Assembly (NCBI GenBank): GCA_013823625.1
Contig: PNMM01000001.1
Span: forward strand, 124,001 to 188,000
Direction of reading: 5' to 3'
DNA from: Microbacterium sp.
GTDB taxonomy: Bacteria; Actinomycetota; Actinomycetes; Actinomycetales; Microbacteriaceae
Length of the DNA stretch: 64,000 bases
Program-made: the position numbers and the translations under genes
In this document: positions 32,741-43,494 of the stretch, in pieces
How the letters are laid out: each line of letters starts with the position of its first letter
How positions within the stretch are numbered: the stretch's first letter is position 1
The notes under the pieces: generated by a model
Told to the model about the DNA's origin: nothing
The model's database searches: none
The model's input: only the letters and a program-made list of their open reading frames with translations

Positions 32741-32769
32741 GCAGGCCTGAGCCTGCGAGAATGGCAGGC
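32741..32769 (+). promoter_or_regulatory. Overlapping hairpins at the ahcY start
   Basis: GCAGGC (32741-32746), GCCTGC (32751-32756) and GCAGGC (32764-32769): the middle element can pair with either flank, and the second hairpin holds ATG 32761 in its loop and abuts ATG 32770. Confidence 0.35.
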
Positions 32770-34254
32770 ATGAGCATCCACACGCCCGCGCGCCCTGCCC
32801 TCGCCGTCGACACCCTCAACGGCGTCGCCCACAAGGTGCGCGACCTCTCGCTGGCCGAAGCGGGTCGCCACCAGATTCGCCTGGCTGAACACGAGATGCC
32901 GGGCCTCATGAGCTTGCGCGACGAGTTCGGGCCGCACCAGCCGCTCGCCGGCGCGCGTATCGCGGGCTCGCTGCACATGACGGTGCAGACAGCCGTGCTC
33001 ATCGAAACCTTGCGCGCACTGGGCGCCGACGTGCGGTGGGCAAGCTGCAACATCTTCTCAACGCAAGACGAGGCGGCTGCGGCGGTCGTCGTCGGCCCGA
33101 CCGGTACCCCGGAGAAGCCCGAGGGCACTCCCGTCTTCGCCTGGAAGGGCGAGACGCTCGAGGAGTACTGGTGGGCAACGCAGCAGATCTTTGACTTCGG
33201 TGGCGGGCTCGGCCCCACCCTCATCCTCGACGATGGCGGCGACGCCACGATGCTCGTGCACAAGGGCACCGAATTCGAGGCCGCGGGTGCGGTTCCAGCC
33301 GATGCCGAGAGTGACAGCACTGAGTGGCGCGTCGTGCTGAGCGTGCTGCGCGAGTCGCTGCAGAGCGACCCGCAGCGCTGGACGCGCATCGGCAAGGCCA
33401 TCCTGGGCGTCACGGAAGAGACCACGACGGGCGTTCACCGCCTCTATGAGCTGCACCGCGACGGAAAGCTGCTGTTTCCGGCGATCAACGTCAACGACTC
33501 GATCACCAAGAGCAAGTTCGACAACAAGTACGGCATTCGCCACTCGCTGCCCGACGGGCTCAACCGCGCCACCGATGTGCTCATGGGCGGCAAGACGACG
33601 TTCGTCGTGGGCTACGGCGACGTCGGCAAGGGTGCGGCCGAAGCCCTGCGCGGGCAGGGCGCTCGCGTCATCATCAGCGAGGTCGACCCGATCAACGCGC
33701 TGCAAGCGGCCATGGACGGCTATCAAGTCACGCGCCTCGACGACGTGATCGGCACGATCGACATTCTCGTGACCGGCACGGGCAACGAGAACGTCGTGAC
33801 CGTCGAGCACCTGCTCGGCCTCAAGCACCTCGCGATCGTCGCGAACGTCGGCCACTTCGATAACGAGATCGACATGGCGGGCCTCGAGGCACTGCCGGGT
33901 GCGGAGAAGATCGAAATCAAGCCGCAGGTGCACGAGTGGCGGCTGCCGAATGGGCGGTCAATTCTCGTGCTCAGCGAGGGCCGCCTCATGAACCTCGGCA
34001 ACGCCACGGGCCACCCGAGCTTCGTCATGAGCGCCTCGTTTAGCAACCAGGTGTTGGCGCAGCTCGAGATCCACACGAACCTCGACGCCTACCCGCTCGG
34101 CGTGCACGTGCTTCCGAAGGTGCTCGACGAGAAGGTGGCTCGCCTGCACCTCGACGCGCTCGGCGTGAAGCTCACCGAGCTGACGCCGCGTCAGGCGCAG
34201 TACATCGGCGTTGACCCGGCTGGGCCGTTCAAGGTCGATCACTACCGCTACTAG
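32770..34254 (+). CDS. ahcY: Adenosylhomocysteinase
   Basis: 494 residues from ATG 32770; ATG 32761 would add three residues. It hydrolyses S-adenosylhomocysteine to adenosine and homocysteine, removing the product inhibitor of methyltransferases. Visible features: the N-terminal [13 protein letters not shown], substrate-site [12 protein letters not shown], the Lys/Asp segment [14 protein letters not shown], the NAD-binding [12 protein letters not shown], and the C-terminal KVDHYRY, with Lys and Tyr reaching the partner subunit. The insert around 110-150 gives the longer, mycobacterial-type form. Convergent with the Ig-like membrane protein gene (21-nt gap). Confidence 0.96.
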   Translation: MSIHTPARPALAVDTLNGVAHKVRDLSLAEAGRHQIRLAEHEMPGLMSLRDEFGPHQPLAGARIAGSLHMTVQTAVLIETLRALGADVRWASCNIFSTQDEAAAAVVVGPTGTPEKPEGTPVFAWKGETLEEYWWATQQIFDFGGGLGPTLILDDGGDATMLVHKGTEFEAAGAVPADAESDSTEWRVVLSVLRESLQSDPQRWTRIGKAILGVTEETTTGVHRLYELHRDGKLLFPAINVNDSITKSKFDNKYGIRHSLPDGLNRATDVLMGGKTTFVVGYGDVGKGAAEALRGQGARVIISEVDPINALQAAMDGYQVTRLDDVIGTIDILVTGTGNENVVTVEHLLGLKHLAIVANVGHFDNEIDMAGLEALPGAEKIEIKPQVHEWRLPNGRSILVLSEGRLMNLGNATGHPSFVMSASFSNQVLAQLEIHTNLDAYPLGVHVLPKVLDEKVARLHLDALGVKLTELTPRQAQYIGVDPAGPFKVDHYRY

Positions 34255-34275
34255 ACCGGCCGTGTGGTCGGCGGC

Positions 34276-36522
34276 TTAGCTCTTGGTGAGCTCGCTCTGC
34301 CGTTCGCTCGCCGTGCGTTCTGCGGCCGCCCGTTCTTCGCGCGCGGCGATCCAGCGGAAGATCGCCCACACCACCACGGTCAGCACCATGAAGCCGACAA
34401 ACAGCACGACCGTGCTCGCCAATGGCCCGGCTGTGGCAGCCCACGCGTTCGGCAGCGGAATGATGATGAGCACGAACGCCGTCGTGGCCACCGTCGCAAG
34501 CCCCGCCCACACGAGCTTCGACCACTGCCAGATTGACCGGCCGTCCATAAACATGACCGGAATCAGCGCGATGACCAGCGACGTCAGGGCCTCGACCGTG
34601 ATCGCCACGAGAGTCTCGCGCCAGAGCAGCTCGGCGAACCCGGGCTCGGGCGAGCCGAGGGCGACGGATGCGCCGTAGAGCATCCACGCCCCGATTCCGA
34701 AGGCGAGCAGCACGCTCGACACAAACGCGGCCAAGCGGCCCGATTCGTCTTTCTTGAGTTCGCGCGCAAGCTGCACGCCCAACACGAGGCCGAAGAGCAG
34801 ACCCGGCGCAACCCCGAACAAGCGCGAGAGCAGCACGGTCGCCGCGGTGAGCAGAATCGCCCCGGGAAGGATGCGCTGCACAATGTCGACGTCAAACCAC
34901 TTCTTGGCGGCCGCACGCAAGACGAGCCCGCCCACGACGTTCACGATGAACAGTGAGATGGCGATGGCGAGCCACAGACGCAGCGTCGAGACGGTGAATC
35001 CGGCGTTGGGGTCAACGAAGGCCGCGAGCGCCGCGACGAGCGCAACGACTCCCACGAGCGAAGCTGTGCGGCCGATGCGCTGTTGCAGTCGCTCACCCCA
35101 GGCGGCCAGGCGATCGCGCCAGCCACCGCGCCATGCGGGGAGGCGGTGGTAGTTCTCGCGAATGGTCGCGTGGAGCAACTCGGCCGGAATCGCGACGAAG
35201 AGCAAGAACGATGCGGCGCCCGCGACGGCTCCGGCAACGACGAGACCCGGTGTGGCGAAGACATCAGCAGGAGTGCGCAAGCTCGTTCCGAAGATGGTCG
35301 GGTCGTTGGCTCCGCCGCCGCCGACCACGGGTGTGCCGCCGTCACCGGACGCCGCAGGAGCTGCCACGGTGTCGTCGGTCGACTCGGGCTCGTTCGTGGG
35401 TTCGGGTGACGGGATGGGTGTGGGCGTGGGCGTGGGCGTGGGCTCTGGCGTGACAGACACCGTCGACGGAGTGGTCGGAGGAACAGGCGGTGCGGGCGGG
35501 GGCGGTGGGGGAGTCACGACCGAGAAGGTGACCTGCGGGTCGGGGCTTGGCCCCGTGTTGCCGAGCGCGTCAATCTGGTAGCTGCCGATCGTGTACGAGC
35601 CGGGAGTGAGGGGCGCGAGCGTGCAGCTCCACACCCCCGCGTTGTTGATCGGGGTTGGCGCACAGGCGGGGGCGAAGCTCGGGAAATACAACGGATACGC
35701 GGTGCCGCCCGGTTCGCCGGTTCCGGCAATCGTGGGGGTCAGATCGGCGACGACCTGGCCAGGCGTGGGAGCGGTCATGAACGTGAAGCCCGCCGACCGG
35801 TCGATCGTGAGTACTCCCGTTCGGTTCGTTGACGGAGCGGTGACGCTGTCGACGGAGGCGGTGTACGGGTAGCTGCCTTCGGCCGCCAGCGCGATGTTGA
35901 TGTCACACGTGTATTGGCCGCCGACGACCCCAACGAGGCACCCGCCGATACCCGGCACGGTCACCGTCACCGAGCTCGAACCGTCTCCCTGATAGGCCGC
36001 GCCGGCAAAAGTGACTGTCGTCACGCTGTTGGTGGCAATGCCGTTGTTCGGGCGGTTGGCCGAGGTGACGGTGGGCGGGTTGATCGCGTGAAACTCCCAG
36101 CCTTCACTCGCAGGAAAGTTCACTCCGGCCGTCACTGCTGCCGTGAAAGTTCCGAAACTGTCCGGTGCCGCGGTGACCGTGCACTCCCACAGGCTGTTGG
36201 CTTGCACCGTCGTTGTGCACAGCAAAGCCTGAGGGGCGCCGTGCACGTCGTTGGAGCGCAGCTGAACCGTGTCTCCTGGCTCACCCTGCCCACCAAAGGT
36301 GTAGCTCGAGCTTCCGTCTTCGGCAAAGGTGAAGGTCGTGCCCTCAAACGGTGGGTTGATGTCAAACGAGAACGGCAAAGCCCAGGCGGGCCGGGCGTCG
36401 ATGAGCACGCTCGCCAGCACGCCCGTGAGTCCGAGCGAGGCGATCGTGATGACGGCGAGGGCACGACGGAGCGGCGAGCGCGAGACAGCATCCATGCGCG
36501 ACGGCGAGATCGTTCGGGACAT
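34276..36522 (-). CDS. Secreted Ig-like domains plus C-terminal polytopic membrane region
   Basis: 748 residues from ATG 36522; ATG 36576 and 36495 are alternatives. Signal peptide (about 10-45), then beta-rich Ig-like domains to about 320 (repeated TPGQVVADLTP, GSYTIGSYQID and related strands; four cysteines). A Pro/Thr-rich linker follows (about 325-385) with a (Thr-Pro)n stretch encoded by a tandem hexamer. The C-terminal half has about eight membrane helices. The plan suggests a membrane base carrying an extracellular stalk and Ig-like head. Function unknown. Candidate -10 TAGAAT at 36566-36571, minus strand. Confidence 0.75.
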   Translation of the reverse strand: MSRTISPSRMDAVSRSPLRRALAVITIASLGLTGVLASVLIDARPAWALPFSFDINPPFEGTTFTFAEDGSSSYTFGGQGEPGDTVQLRSNDVHGAPQALLCTTTVQANSLWECTVTAAPDSFGTFTAAVTAGVNFPASEGWEFHAINPPTVTSANRPNNGIATNSVTTVTFAGAAYQGDGSSSVTVTVPGIGGCLVGVVGGQYTCDINIALAAEGSYPYTASVDSVTAPSTNRTGVLTIDRSAGFTFMTAPTPGQVVADLTPTIAGTGEPGGTAYPLYFPSFAPACAPTPINNAGVWSCTLAPLTPGSYTIGSYQIDALGNTGPSPDPQVTFSVVTPPPPPPAPPVPPTTPSTVSVTPEPTPTPTPTPIPSPEPTNEPESTDDTVAAPAASGDGGTPVVGGGGANDPTIFGTSLRTPADVFATPGLVVAGAVAGAASFLLFVAIPAELLHATIRENYHRLPAWRGGWRDRLAAWGERLQQRIGRTASLVGVVALVAALAAFVDPNAGFTVSTLRLWLAIAISLFIVNVVGGLVLRAAAKKWFDVDIVQRILPGAILLTAATVLLSRLFGVAPGLLFGLVLGVQLARELKKDESGRLAAFVSSVLLAFGIGAWMLYGASVALGSPEPGFAELLWRETLVAITVEALTSLVIALIPVMFMDGRSIWQWSKLVWAGLATVATTAFVLIIIPLPNAWAATAGPLASTVVLFVGFMVLTVVVWAIFRWIAAREERAAAERTASERQSELTKS
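35420..35443. repeat. Tandem hexamer repeat in linker
   Basis: Four perfect copies of GTGGGC (plus strand), with an imperfect fifth at 35414, encode the alternating Thr-Pro run of the Ig-like membrane protein. Confidence 0.8.
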
Positions 36523-36624
36523 CGGGCGAATCGGGCCTTTCGCAGAAACCAGTACGTCTGCTCGGATTCTAAACAAGAATTCGGATCAGTCGGTCACGTG
36601 CGATATCGCGGTACGCCGCCGCCG

Positions 36625-37476
36625 TCAGCCCCGGTCAGGAAAGCCATGCGGCAACGCCGCGAGCGTCGGCCGCAGGTCGTCGAGCTGCGCGCGCTCGAGC
36701 TGCAGAGCCGTCGTTTCGCGGCCGCGGCGAACGGCCGCGACGGCGGCGAGAAAGAGCTCGGGGTCACCACCGGGAACGGGGGAGACGTAGATCGCCGCTT
36801 CCGTCGCGAGACCGCGTGCGATGCGGTCGCGCGTGGGGGCGGTGTGCCCGGCTGCCTGGCGCAGAAACTGCGCGATGCGTCGAGCCAGGGCATCGGGCAG
36901 GCGAGCGACATCGGCCGTGGCGGCCCACCCCGCAAGCTCGACGGGCACCCCGAACACGGGTGCGCTGAGCGTGCCCACGCGCTCGTACTGGCTGTAGGTT
37001 CCCGCGAGCAAGTCGCCCAGTCGCTTCGCTCGAGTGTTGAGCATGGCGATGACGACGGCGAGTCCGCCGCCCGTCAAGACGATCTCGAACACCCCCACGA
37101 AGGCCCGAATGAAGGCGTGACGAAAAGAAACCGCGCCACCGTCGTCACGCACGATGCGGTCACCGAGTGCGAGGCGGCCGAGCGACTTGCCTTGCGTCAC
37201 CGTCTCGACGCCCGCCGGAAGCAGCACGAGCGTGAGCACGACGCACCCGATGACGATGGCGGCAAAGAGTGCCTCAGGAATGCCGATCGAAATCGCCGCT
37301 GAGAGCGACACCCAGATCAGCAGCGCTGCCGCGATGCCGTAGACGAGGTAGTCAATGATTCCGCCGGCCATGCGCAAGACCACGCTGGTGGCGCGCAACT
37401 CGAGTGCGACCGCTTCGCCCGTGAGAAGTTCGCGTTCGACGTCGTAATCAGTCGCGGCGTTCTCTGTGCCAGGCAT
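36625..37476 (-). CDS. RDD-family membrane protein
   Basis: 283 residues. The RDD domain occupies about 25-165: the first helix carries an Arg-Met-Ala-Gly variant of the Arg-Asp-Asp motif (LRMAGGIIDYLVYG), followed by TQGKSLGRLALGDRIV, which is typical of the family, and RAFVGVFEIVL. A soluble C-terminal tail of about 110 residues follows. RDD proteins are linked to membrane and envelope processes, sometimes ion transport. It diverges from the SpoIIM gene with only 16 nt between the two start codons, and in actinobacteria the pair is a common partner of DUF58/MoxR operons. Confidence 0.85.
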   Translation of the reverse strand: MPGTENAATDYDVERELLTGEAVALELRATSVVLRMAGGIIDYLVYGIAAALLIWVSLSAAISIGIPEALFAAIVIGCVVLTLVLLPAGVETVTQGKSLGRLALGDRIVRDDGGAVSFRHAFIRAFVGVFEIVLTGGGLAVVIAMLNTRAKRLGDLLAGTYSQYERVGTLSAPVFGVPVELAGWAATADVARLPDALARRIAQFLRQAAGHTAPTRDRIARGLATEAAIYVSPVPGGDPELFLAAVAAVRRGRETTALQLERAQLDDLRPTLAALPHGFPDRG

Positions 37477-37492
37477 GCCATCATCTAAACAG

Positions 37493-38488
37493 ATGGATCT
37501 CGACGCTTACTCGAACGCGCACACTGCCGAATGGGAGAGGCTGCGCTCGTTGTCGCGCCGTCGGCGATTCGCCGGTCGTGACGCCGATGAGCTCATTGAG
37601 CACTACCAGGCTGGCGCTTCGCAGCTGTCGGCCATCACGACGAGTGCCGGGCAGGTGCCGCAAGCGGCCTCGCTCAGCGTTCTGCTGTCGCGCGCGCGCT
37701 TGCGATTCACCGGGGCGACGTCGGAGCCGCTTGCACAATTGGCCCGCTACGCGACGCGCGAGGTGCCGGCGGCGCTCTACCGCATCCGGTTCTTGACGCT
37801 CGTGGTGGCCGCGTTCTTCGTCATCGTTGCGAGCCTCTATGCCGTCTGGGTCGCCACGACGCCCGGAGTGCTCGCCTCGCTCGGTCCGTACGACGATTTG
37901 CGCCGCTACGCCGAAGAAGACTTCGTGGGCTACTACAGCGAATCAAGTGAGGCCGTGTTTGGCCTGCAGGTCTTCAGCAACAACGCGTGGATCGCGGCCC
38001 AGTCGGTGGCCTTTGGCATCACGGGCGTCTACGTGCCGTTCGTGGTCTTTCAGAACGCGCAGGGCTTGGGGATCAGCGCCGGCGTCATGGCCGAGTTCGA
38101 TCGACTCGACGTCTTCTTCTTGAGCATCTTGCCCCACGGTCAGCTCGAGATTTACGCGATCTTCGTGGCCGCGGCGGGCGGGCTCATGATCTTCTGGTCA
38201 TGGGTGTCACCCGGGCCGCGCACGCGCCTGCAGGCTCTCGCCGAAGACGGCCGCGCCCTCTTCTCGATCATCGGGGGCCTCGTCGCCGCCCTGCTCGTGA
38301 GCGGCATCATCGAGGGCTACGTGACCCGCCAAGAGTGGCCTGACGTCATTCGCATCGGCATCGGCACGGTCGCGCTCGTGGCCTTCTTGCTTTATCAGTG
38401 GATGCTCGGCGGTCGAGCCTTCCGAGACGGCGAAACGGGCGACCTCGACCCGATCAGTCGAGGCGCCCGCGTCGTCGTTGGTGACTAG
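37493..38488 (+). CDS. Stage II sporulation protein M-like (SpoIIM/DUF95) membrane protein
   Basis: 331 residues from ATG 37493. A soluble N-terminal part (1-100; EWERLRSLSRRRRF, HYQAGASQLS) precedes about six helices with the family signature NNAWIAAQSVAFGITGVY and the later SILPHGQLEIYAIFVAAAGG. In sporulating Firmicutes SpoIIM aids peptidoglycan hydrolysis during engulfment; in non-sporulating actinobacteria the role is unknown. It shares a 16-bp divergent intergenic region with the RDD gene, so the two must share promoter sequence. It ends 6 nt from the convergent aquaporin gene. Confidence 0.88.
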   Translation: MDLDAYSNAHTAEWERLRSLSRRRRFAGRDADELIEHYQAGASQLSAITTSAGQVPQAASLSVLLSRARLRFTGATSEPLAQLARYATREVPAALYRIRFLTLVVAAFFVIVASLYAVWVATTPGVLASLGPYDDLRRYAEEDFVGYYSESSEAVFGLQVFSNNAWIAAQSVAFGITGVYVPFVVFQNAQGLGISAGVMAEFDRLDVFFLSILPHGQLEIYAIFVAAAGGLMIFWSWVSPGPRTRLQALAEDGRALFSIIGGLVAALLVSGIIEGYVTRQEWPDVIRIGIGTVALVAFLLYQWMLGGRAFRDGETGDLDPISRGARVVVGD

Positions 38489-38494
38489 CTGCTG

Positions 38495-39214
38495 CTACTT
38501 CTTTGCGAACACTCCGCGGTGCAGCAGCGCGCCGAGCACTGCGCCCACGACGGGCACGATGAGGAAGACGGCAACCTGCATGAGGGCATCCGGTCCGCCG
38601 TAGACAGCCGTGGCGAGTGAGCGCGCGGGGTTGAACGACGCGTTCGACACCGGGATGGCCACGAGGTGCATGACCGTCAGGGTGAGGCCGATGGCGAGTG
38701 GCGCGAAGCCGGCCGGGGCGCGGCCATCCGTCACGCCCAGAATGACGACGAGGAACACGGCCGTGAGCACGAGCTCGGCCACGATGACGGCAACGAGGCC
38801 GTAGCCCGCGGGTGAGCCCTCATCGAAGCCGTTCGAGAAGAACCCGCCGGCTTGCGCTTCGGCGAGGGCTGCTGCCGGGCCGAACGAGCCGATGAGCACG
38901 AGCACGCTCGTGGCGAGCAGGCCGCCGATGAACTGCGCGATGACATAGCCGGGCACGTCTTTCCAGGCAAAGCGCCCCGCCACGGCGGCACCGATCGTGA
39001 CGGCGGGGTTGAAGTGGGCGCCGGAGATGTGGCCGACGGCGTACGCGCCACCGATGACGGCGAGGCCGACAGCGAGTGCCGGACCGAGCAGCCCCGTGTT
39101 GCCGGAGGAAAAGAAGGCGGTGCCAATGACGCCACCAACGAGCAGAAATGTTCCGAAGGCTTCAGCGATGAGGCGCTGGGCCGTGGAGGGGGTGGTCGCG
39201 GTTTCTTTCGCCAT
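38495..39214 (-). CDS. aqpZ: Aquaporin / MIP-family channel
   Basis: 239 residues, six helices and two half-helices with NPA motifs: HFNPAVTIG in the first half and SFNPARSLA in the second. The Arg after the second NPA is the selectivity-filter arginine. The two halves show the usual inverted duplication. The second-half motif and size fit an AqpZ-type water channel more than a glycerol facilitator (no long NPARD form), but the substrate is not proven. AAGGAG lies 6 nt before the start. Confidence 0.9.
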   Translation of the reverse strand: MAKETATTPSTAQRLIAEAFGTFLLVGGVIGTAFFSSGNTGLLGPALAVGLAVIGGAYAVGHISGAHFNPAVTIGAAVAGRFAWKDVPGYVIAQFIGGLLATSVLVLIGSFGPAAALAEAQAGGFFSNGFDEGSPAGYGLVAVIVAELVLTAVFLVVILGVTDGRAPAGFAPLAIGLTLTVMHLVAIPVSNASFNPARSLATAVYGGPDALMQVAVFLIVPVVGAVLGALLHRGVFAKK

Positions 39215-39252
39215 GAACTGCTCCTTCGATGCGGCGAACGGTGAGTGAGAGC

Positions 39253-39258
39253 ACTGTA
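39253..39258 (-). promoter_or_regulatory. Candidate -10 box for aquaporin gene
   Basis: TACAGT on the minus strand, giving a leader of about 30 nt that contains AAGGAG. Confidence 0.45.
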
Positions 39259-39277
39259 TCGCCGCCCGGGGCCGCGA

Positions 39278-40615
39278 CTACAGGCGACCGGCCGCCTTGT
39301 AGGCGAGATAGCGGTCGGCGACGGCCGGCGGCAGGTCGAGCGGCGCTCCCGTGACGACGTCACCACCGAGCCGACGCACAGCGGCAGCCACGCGTTGCGC
39401 ATCGAGCAGGGCTCGCTCGGCAGCGGCAGCGCGGTAAACCTCGGCGCGGTTCTCGCGCTGCGCTGCGGCGTCGAGCAAAGCCGGGTCGGTCACGGCGGCG
39501 ACGAGCACGAGGTGTCGAGTGGTGAGCTGCGGCAGCATCGTGAGAAGTCCGCGCGTCGCGCCGGGCGACTCGAGCGGCATACACAGCACGACCAGTGACC
39601 GCTGCGTCGTCATCGAGCGCACGAGCCCGGGAATCGCCGAGTAGTCGGTCTCGATGAGCTCGGGGTCGATGGGTGCCATCGTCTCGACGAGTTTCGCGAG
39701 CAGGTCGGCGCCGCGTGCTCCTTGAACGCGACCGCGCACCCGCCGGTCGTACACCGCCACGTCGACGCGGTCACCCGCGCGATCGGCGAGCGCACTCAAC
39801 AGCAGCGTTGACTCGAACGCCGTGTCGATGCGCGTCTCGTCGGCGATGCGCGCCGCGGCTGTGCGCCCTGAGTCGACGATCACGACGACGTGGCGATCGC
39901 GCTCGGGTCGCCACGTGCGCACCATGAGCGTCTGACCCGCGCTCCCATTGGGGCCGGGGCCGCCCGAGCGACGAGCCGTGGCACGCCAGTCGATCGATCG
40001 CACATCGTCGCCGCGCACGTACTCGCGCAGGCTGTCGAACTCGGTGCCTTGGCCGCGCACCATGACGCTCGTGCGACCGTCGAGCTCACGCAAGCGCGCG
40101 AGGCGTGACGGCAAGTGCTTGCGGCTGGCAAACTCGGGCAGCACCGTGATGGCCCCGGGCACCCGGATGCTCGCTTGCCGTTCAGCGAGCCTTAGCGGGC
40201 CGCGCGATCGCACCGTCACGAGCGCCGTGCGGCGCTCGCCGCGCCGCCAGGGTGTCAGCTGCGTGACGATCGCTCGCCGCTCTCCGGGCGGAACGAGCAA
40301 CCGCTGACGTTTCGGGGTGGCACCAGCCGAGGGCTCCCACGCGTCACGGATTGCACCGCGCAGCGTGCGCCGCGATGGATTGGTGACAAAGAGCGTGGCG
40401 CGGGCGGTCTCGGTGAGTCGCACGCGAGCATCCGTCTGCCGCTGCAGGCGCAGCGCGCGTGGCGAGGCCGCGAGCGCGAGGTCGAGGCACGCGAGCACGA
40501 CGCACAGGGCGATCCAGCCGAGCAAGACGAGCCCGGCCGGCATCGTGGTCGAGAGCGCGACAACGGGCACGACGCCGGCAGCGACGAGCAGAACGAACCA
40601 CCCCGTGATGGCCAT
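39278..40615 (-). CDS. DUF58 / von Willebrand-like protein
   Basis: 445 residues from ATG 40615, where the first two membrane helices begin directly (MAITGWFVLLVAAGVV); longer in-frame starts overlap the MoxR gene. After a beta-rich region the DUF58 core is FDSLREYVRGDDVRSIDW followed by the von Willebrand A-like VVIVDSGR metal-site segment. Such proteins are the partners of MoxR ATPases, which probably remodel or load them. It is fourth in the leftward operon of five, 17 nt after MoxR. Confidence 0.88.
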   Translation of the reverse strand: MAITGWFVLLVAAGVVPVVALSTTMPAGLVLLGWIALCVVLACLDLALAASPRALRLQRQTDARVRLTETARATLFVTNPSRRTLRGAIRDAWEPSAGATPKRQRLLVPPGERRAIVTQLTPWRRGERRTALVTVRSRGPLRLAERQASIRVPGAITVLPEFASRKHLPSRLARLRELDGRTSVMVRGQGTEFDSLREYVRGDDVRSIDWRATARRSGGPGPNGSAGQTLMVRTWRPERDRHVVVIVDSGRTAAARIADETRIDTAFESTLLLSALADRAGDRVDVAVYDRRVRGRVQGARGADLLAKLVETMAPIDPELIETDYSAIPGLVRSMTTQRSLVVLCMPLESPGATRGLLTMLPQLTTRHLVLVAAVTDPALLDAAAQRENRAEVYRAAAAERALLDAQRVAAAVRRLGGDVVTGAPLDLPPAVADRYLAYKAAGRL

Positions 40616-40631
40616 GGTTAGTGGGCGACGA

Positions 40632-41584
<953 letters not shown>

Positions 41585-41588
<4 letters not shown>

Positions 41589-42838
41589 GCGTCCATTCTT
41601 CCGGTCGGGGAGGGGTCGGTGCGAGAGTCATGCGGGTCACGGGCGCCGTCGAGACCGACTCGACGCGCGATGAATGATTCGAGTTCGAGCAAGCGGTCGC
41701 TCAGCTCGACGAGTTCGCGATCGCTCGCGGGCTCGCGGCCCACGAGCAATTCGCGCAAGGCGGCGACATCGCGGCCCGTGATGCCGGCAACCGCGCTGAT
41801 GATGTCGTCGACGCCTGATGCACGCCCCAGGGCGAGCCCCTCGGCGATGCGTCGCAGGGTTCCGACGCGAAGGGCATCGATCGCGCGCAAGCGAGATCCT
41901 TCGCGGGCGTAGAGCCGCGCGCGGCCCTCCATCGTTTCGGTTGTCTTGACCACGACGGGCAAGTTTTCGATCACCACGGGCCCGAATCGGCGACCACGCC
42001 AGAACGCCGCGGCGAGACCCACGAGCAGAGCAAGCCAGGCCACGGGGTTCACCCAGTCGGGGGTGAGCTCTGAAAAGCTCGGCGACGACAAGTCAGCGGG
42101 AGTGGGCTGGTACCACACGAGCGTCTCGTGCTGCCCGAGCAGCCCGAGCGCGAGCGCCGCATTGCCCGCACGGGTGATCTCGCCGTTCTGCAGCACCGAA
42201 CCCGCCCCGAGCACCGTGACGAGTCGGGCGTCTACCTCGAGCTCAACAAGCGCCGCACCCACTTCGCCGGCGTCGAAACAGATCTCGCCATCGATCGTGC
42301 TGTAGCCGATTCCGGTCGCACGGATGGTCTCTGCCCGCACCGCGGCCGCCACACGACACTCGGCGAAAAGCTCGAGCGCCTCACCCGTGCTGAGTGGCCC
42401 GGCGGTGAGAGCGTCGATGCCCAGGGCATCCAGTGCCAGCTGTGAGGGCTCGGCGAGCACGAGGTGGCCGGCGACACCCAGCAGCTGTGGCCACTGCTCG
42501 TCGTCGAGGATGCCGCGCGCGTCACCCACAAACAAGGTCGTGCCGGGCTTATCGAGCGCGGCCAGGGTGTCCGAGAGCTGGCCCGTGACTACCACGTCGA
42601 CTCCGGCGTCGCGGAGCACGGTGACGACGGCGCGCGAGCCGAGCGGGGCCGTCTCGTCAGCACCCCACCGATCGACGATGCGCGTTGCGCCGTTGATGCT
42701 GATCATGATGAGCCCGAGCACGAGCAGCCCCGCGGTGACGACGCCCCAGTACAGCGACCGCCGCACAACCCGCCGCACGGTCGGCGTCGTGATGACGGCC
42801 GAGAGTTCGGCGTTGATGTCGGTGGCCGGAGTGCTCAT
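41585..42838 (-). CDS. DUF4350-family membrane protein
   Basis: 417 residues. An N-terminal helix (about 28-48, YWGVVTAGLLVLGLIMI) is followed by an extracytoplasmic domain resembling a degenerate glutamine-amidotransferase/ThuA-like fold (GSRAVVTVLRDAG, TTLFVGDAR), a second helix (about 260-280), and a cytoplasmic helical tail of about 130 residues. It overlaps both neighbours by 4 nt (41585-41588 and 42835-42838). Family of unknown function that accompanies MoxR/DUF58/DUF4129 in actinobacteria. Confidence 0.85.
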
Positions 42839-43494
42839 CGCGGGCTCGCCCCCACGAGGTCGTCGACGGCGGGCAGCGGAGACCGGGTCGCCTCAATCTT
42901 TTCGTCAAGAGCGCGAACGAGGGCGTAGTCATCGGCCGAGCCCGGCCGATCGAGGTAGCGCACGCCATCAAAGTGATCGGCAGCCGCGTCGAGCTGCGCG
43001 CGGTGCTCAGGAAACTGTCGGCCAGCTGCGCGCGCAAAGCTGTGCGCGGTCGTGCCGGGCAGCGCCGTCACGATCGTGCGCTCGTCGAGCGATCGTGCGA
43101 TCGCTCGGTAGCGCTCAGCGATGGCGAGCGGCCAGTCACCCGCGGTTGCCGCACGCTCGGCGTCGCGACGCAATTGTCGTGCCGTGCGGCGGTCATTCTC
43201 GCCCAGCAGGTCGCCTACCTGTAGTCGGCTTCGGGTGCGCCATCGGGGAAGACCGTAGATCACGATCGCGGCGATGATCGCGGCGGCGAGCACGATGGCG
43301 CCGATCACGAGGGCCAGAGCCGGAGGGCCTTCTCCTTCTGCGAGTCGCAGTGAGCCGAGCCAGTCGAGCACGGATTGCGTCAGCAGGTCGAACCACGAGG
43401 GCTGGCTCGCGGCGTAGGCCGGGTCGGTGAGCTCGTCGAGCAGCAGCTCGCGAGCATCCGGAGCATCGGGCTCGACCGGAACGCTCAGGCTCAC
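42835..43494 (-). CDS. DUF4129-family membrane protein
   Basis: 219 residues. One central helix (about 65-88, ALALVIGAIVLAAAII) between an acidic N-terminal part and a helical C-terminal domain with AIAERYRAIARSLDER and TTAHSFARAAGRQFP, the DUF4129 signature. Second gene of the operon; both ends overlap neighbours by 4 nt, so the whole set 43491-40632 is likely translated as a coupled unit. Some DUF4129 proteins carry transglutaminase domains; none is present here. Confidence 0.85.
   Translation of the reverse strand: MSLSVPVEPDAPDARELLLDELTDPAYAASQPSWFDLLTQSVLDWLGSLRLAEGEGPPALALVIGAIVLAAAIIAAIVIYGLPRWRTRSRLQVGDLLGENDRRTARQLRRDAERAATAGDWPLAIAERYRAIARSLDERTIVTALPGTTAHSFARAAGRQFPEHRAQLDAAADHFDGVRYLDRPGSADDYALVRALDEKIEATRSPLPAVDDLVGASPR

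Noticed and set aside
32692-32769. S-adenosylhomocysteine riboswitch before ahcY
   Set aside because: Only 78 nt are available and the conserved core was not recognised; just two small alternative hairpins are present.
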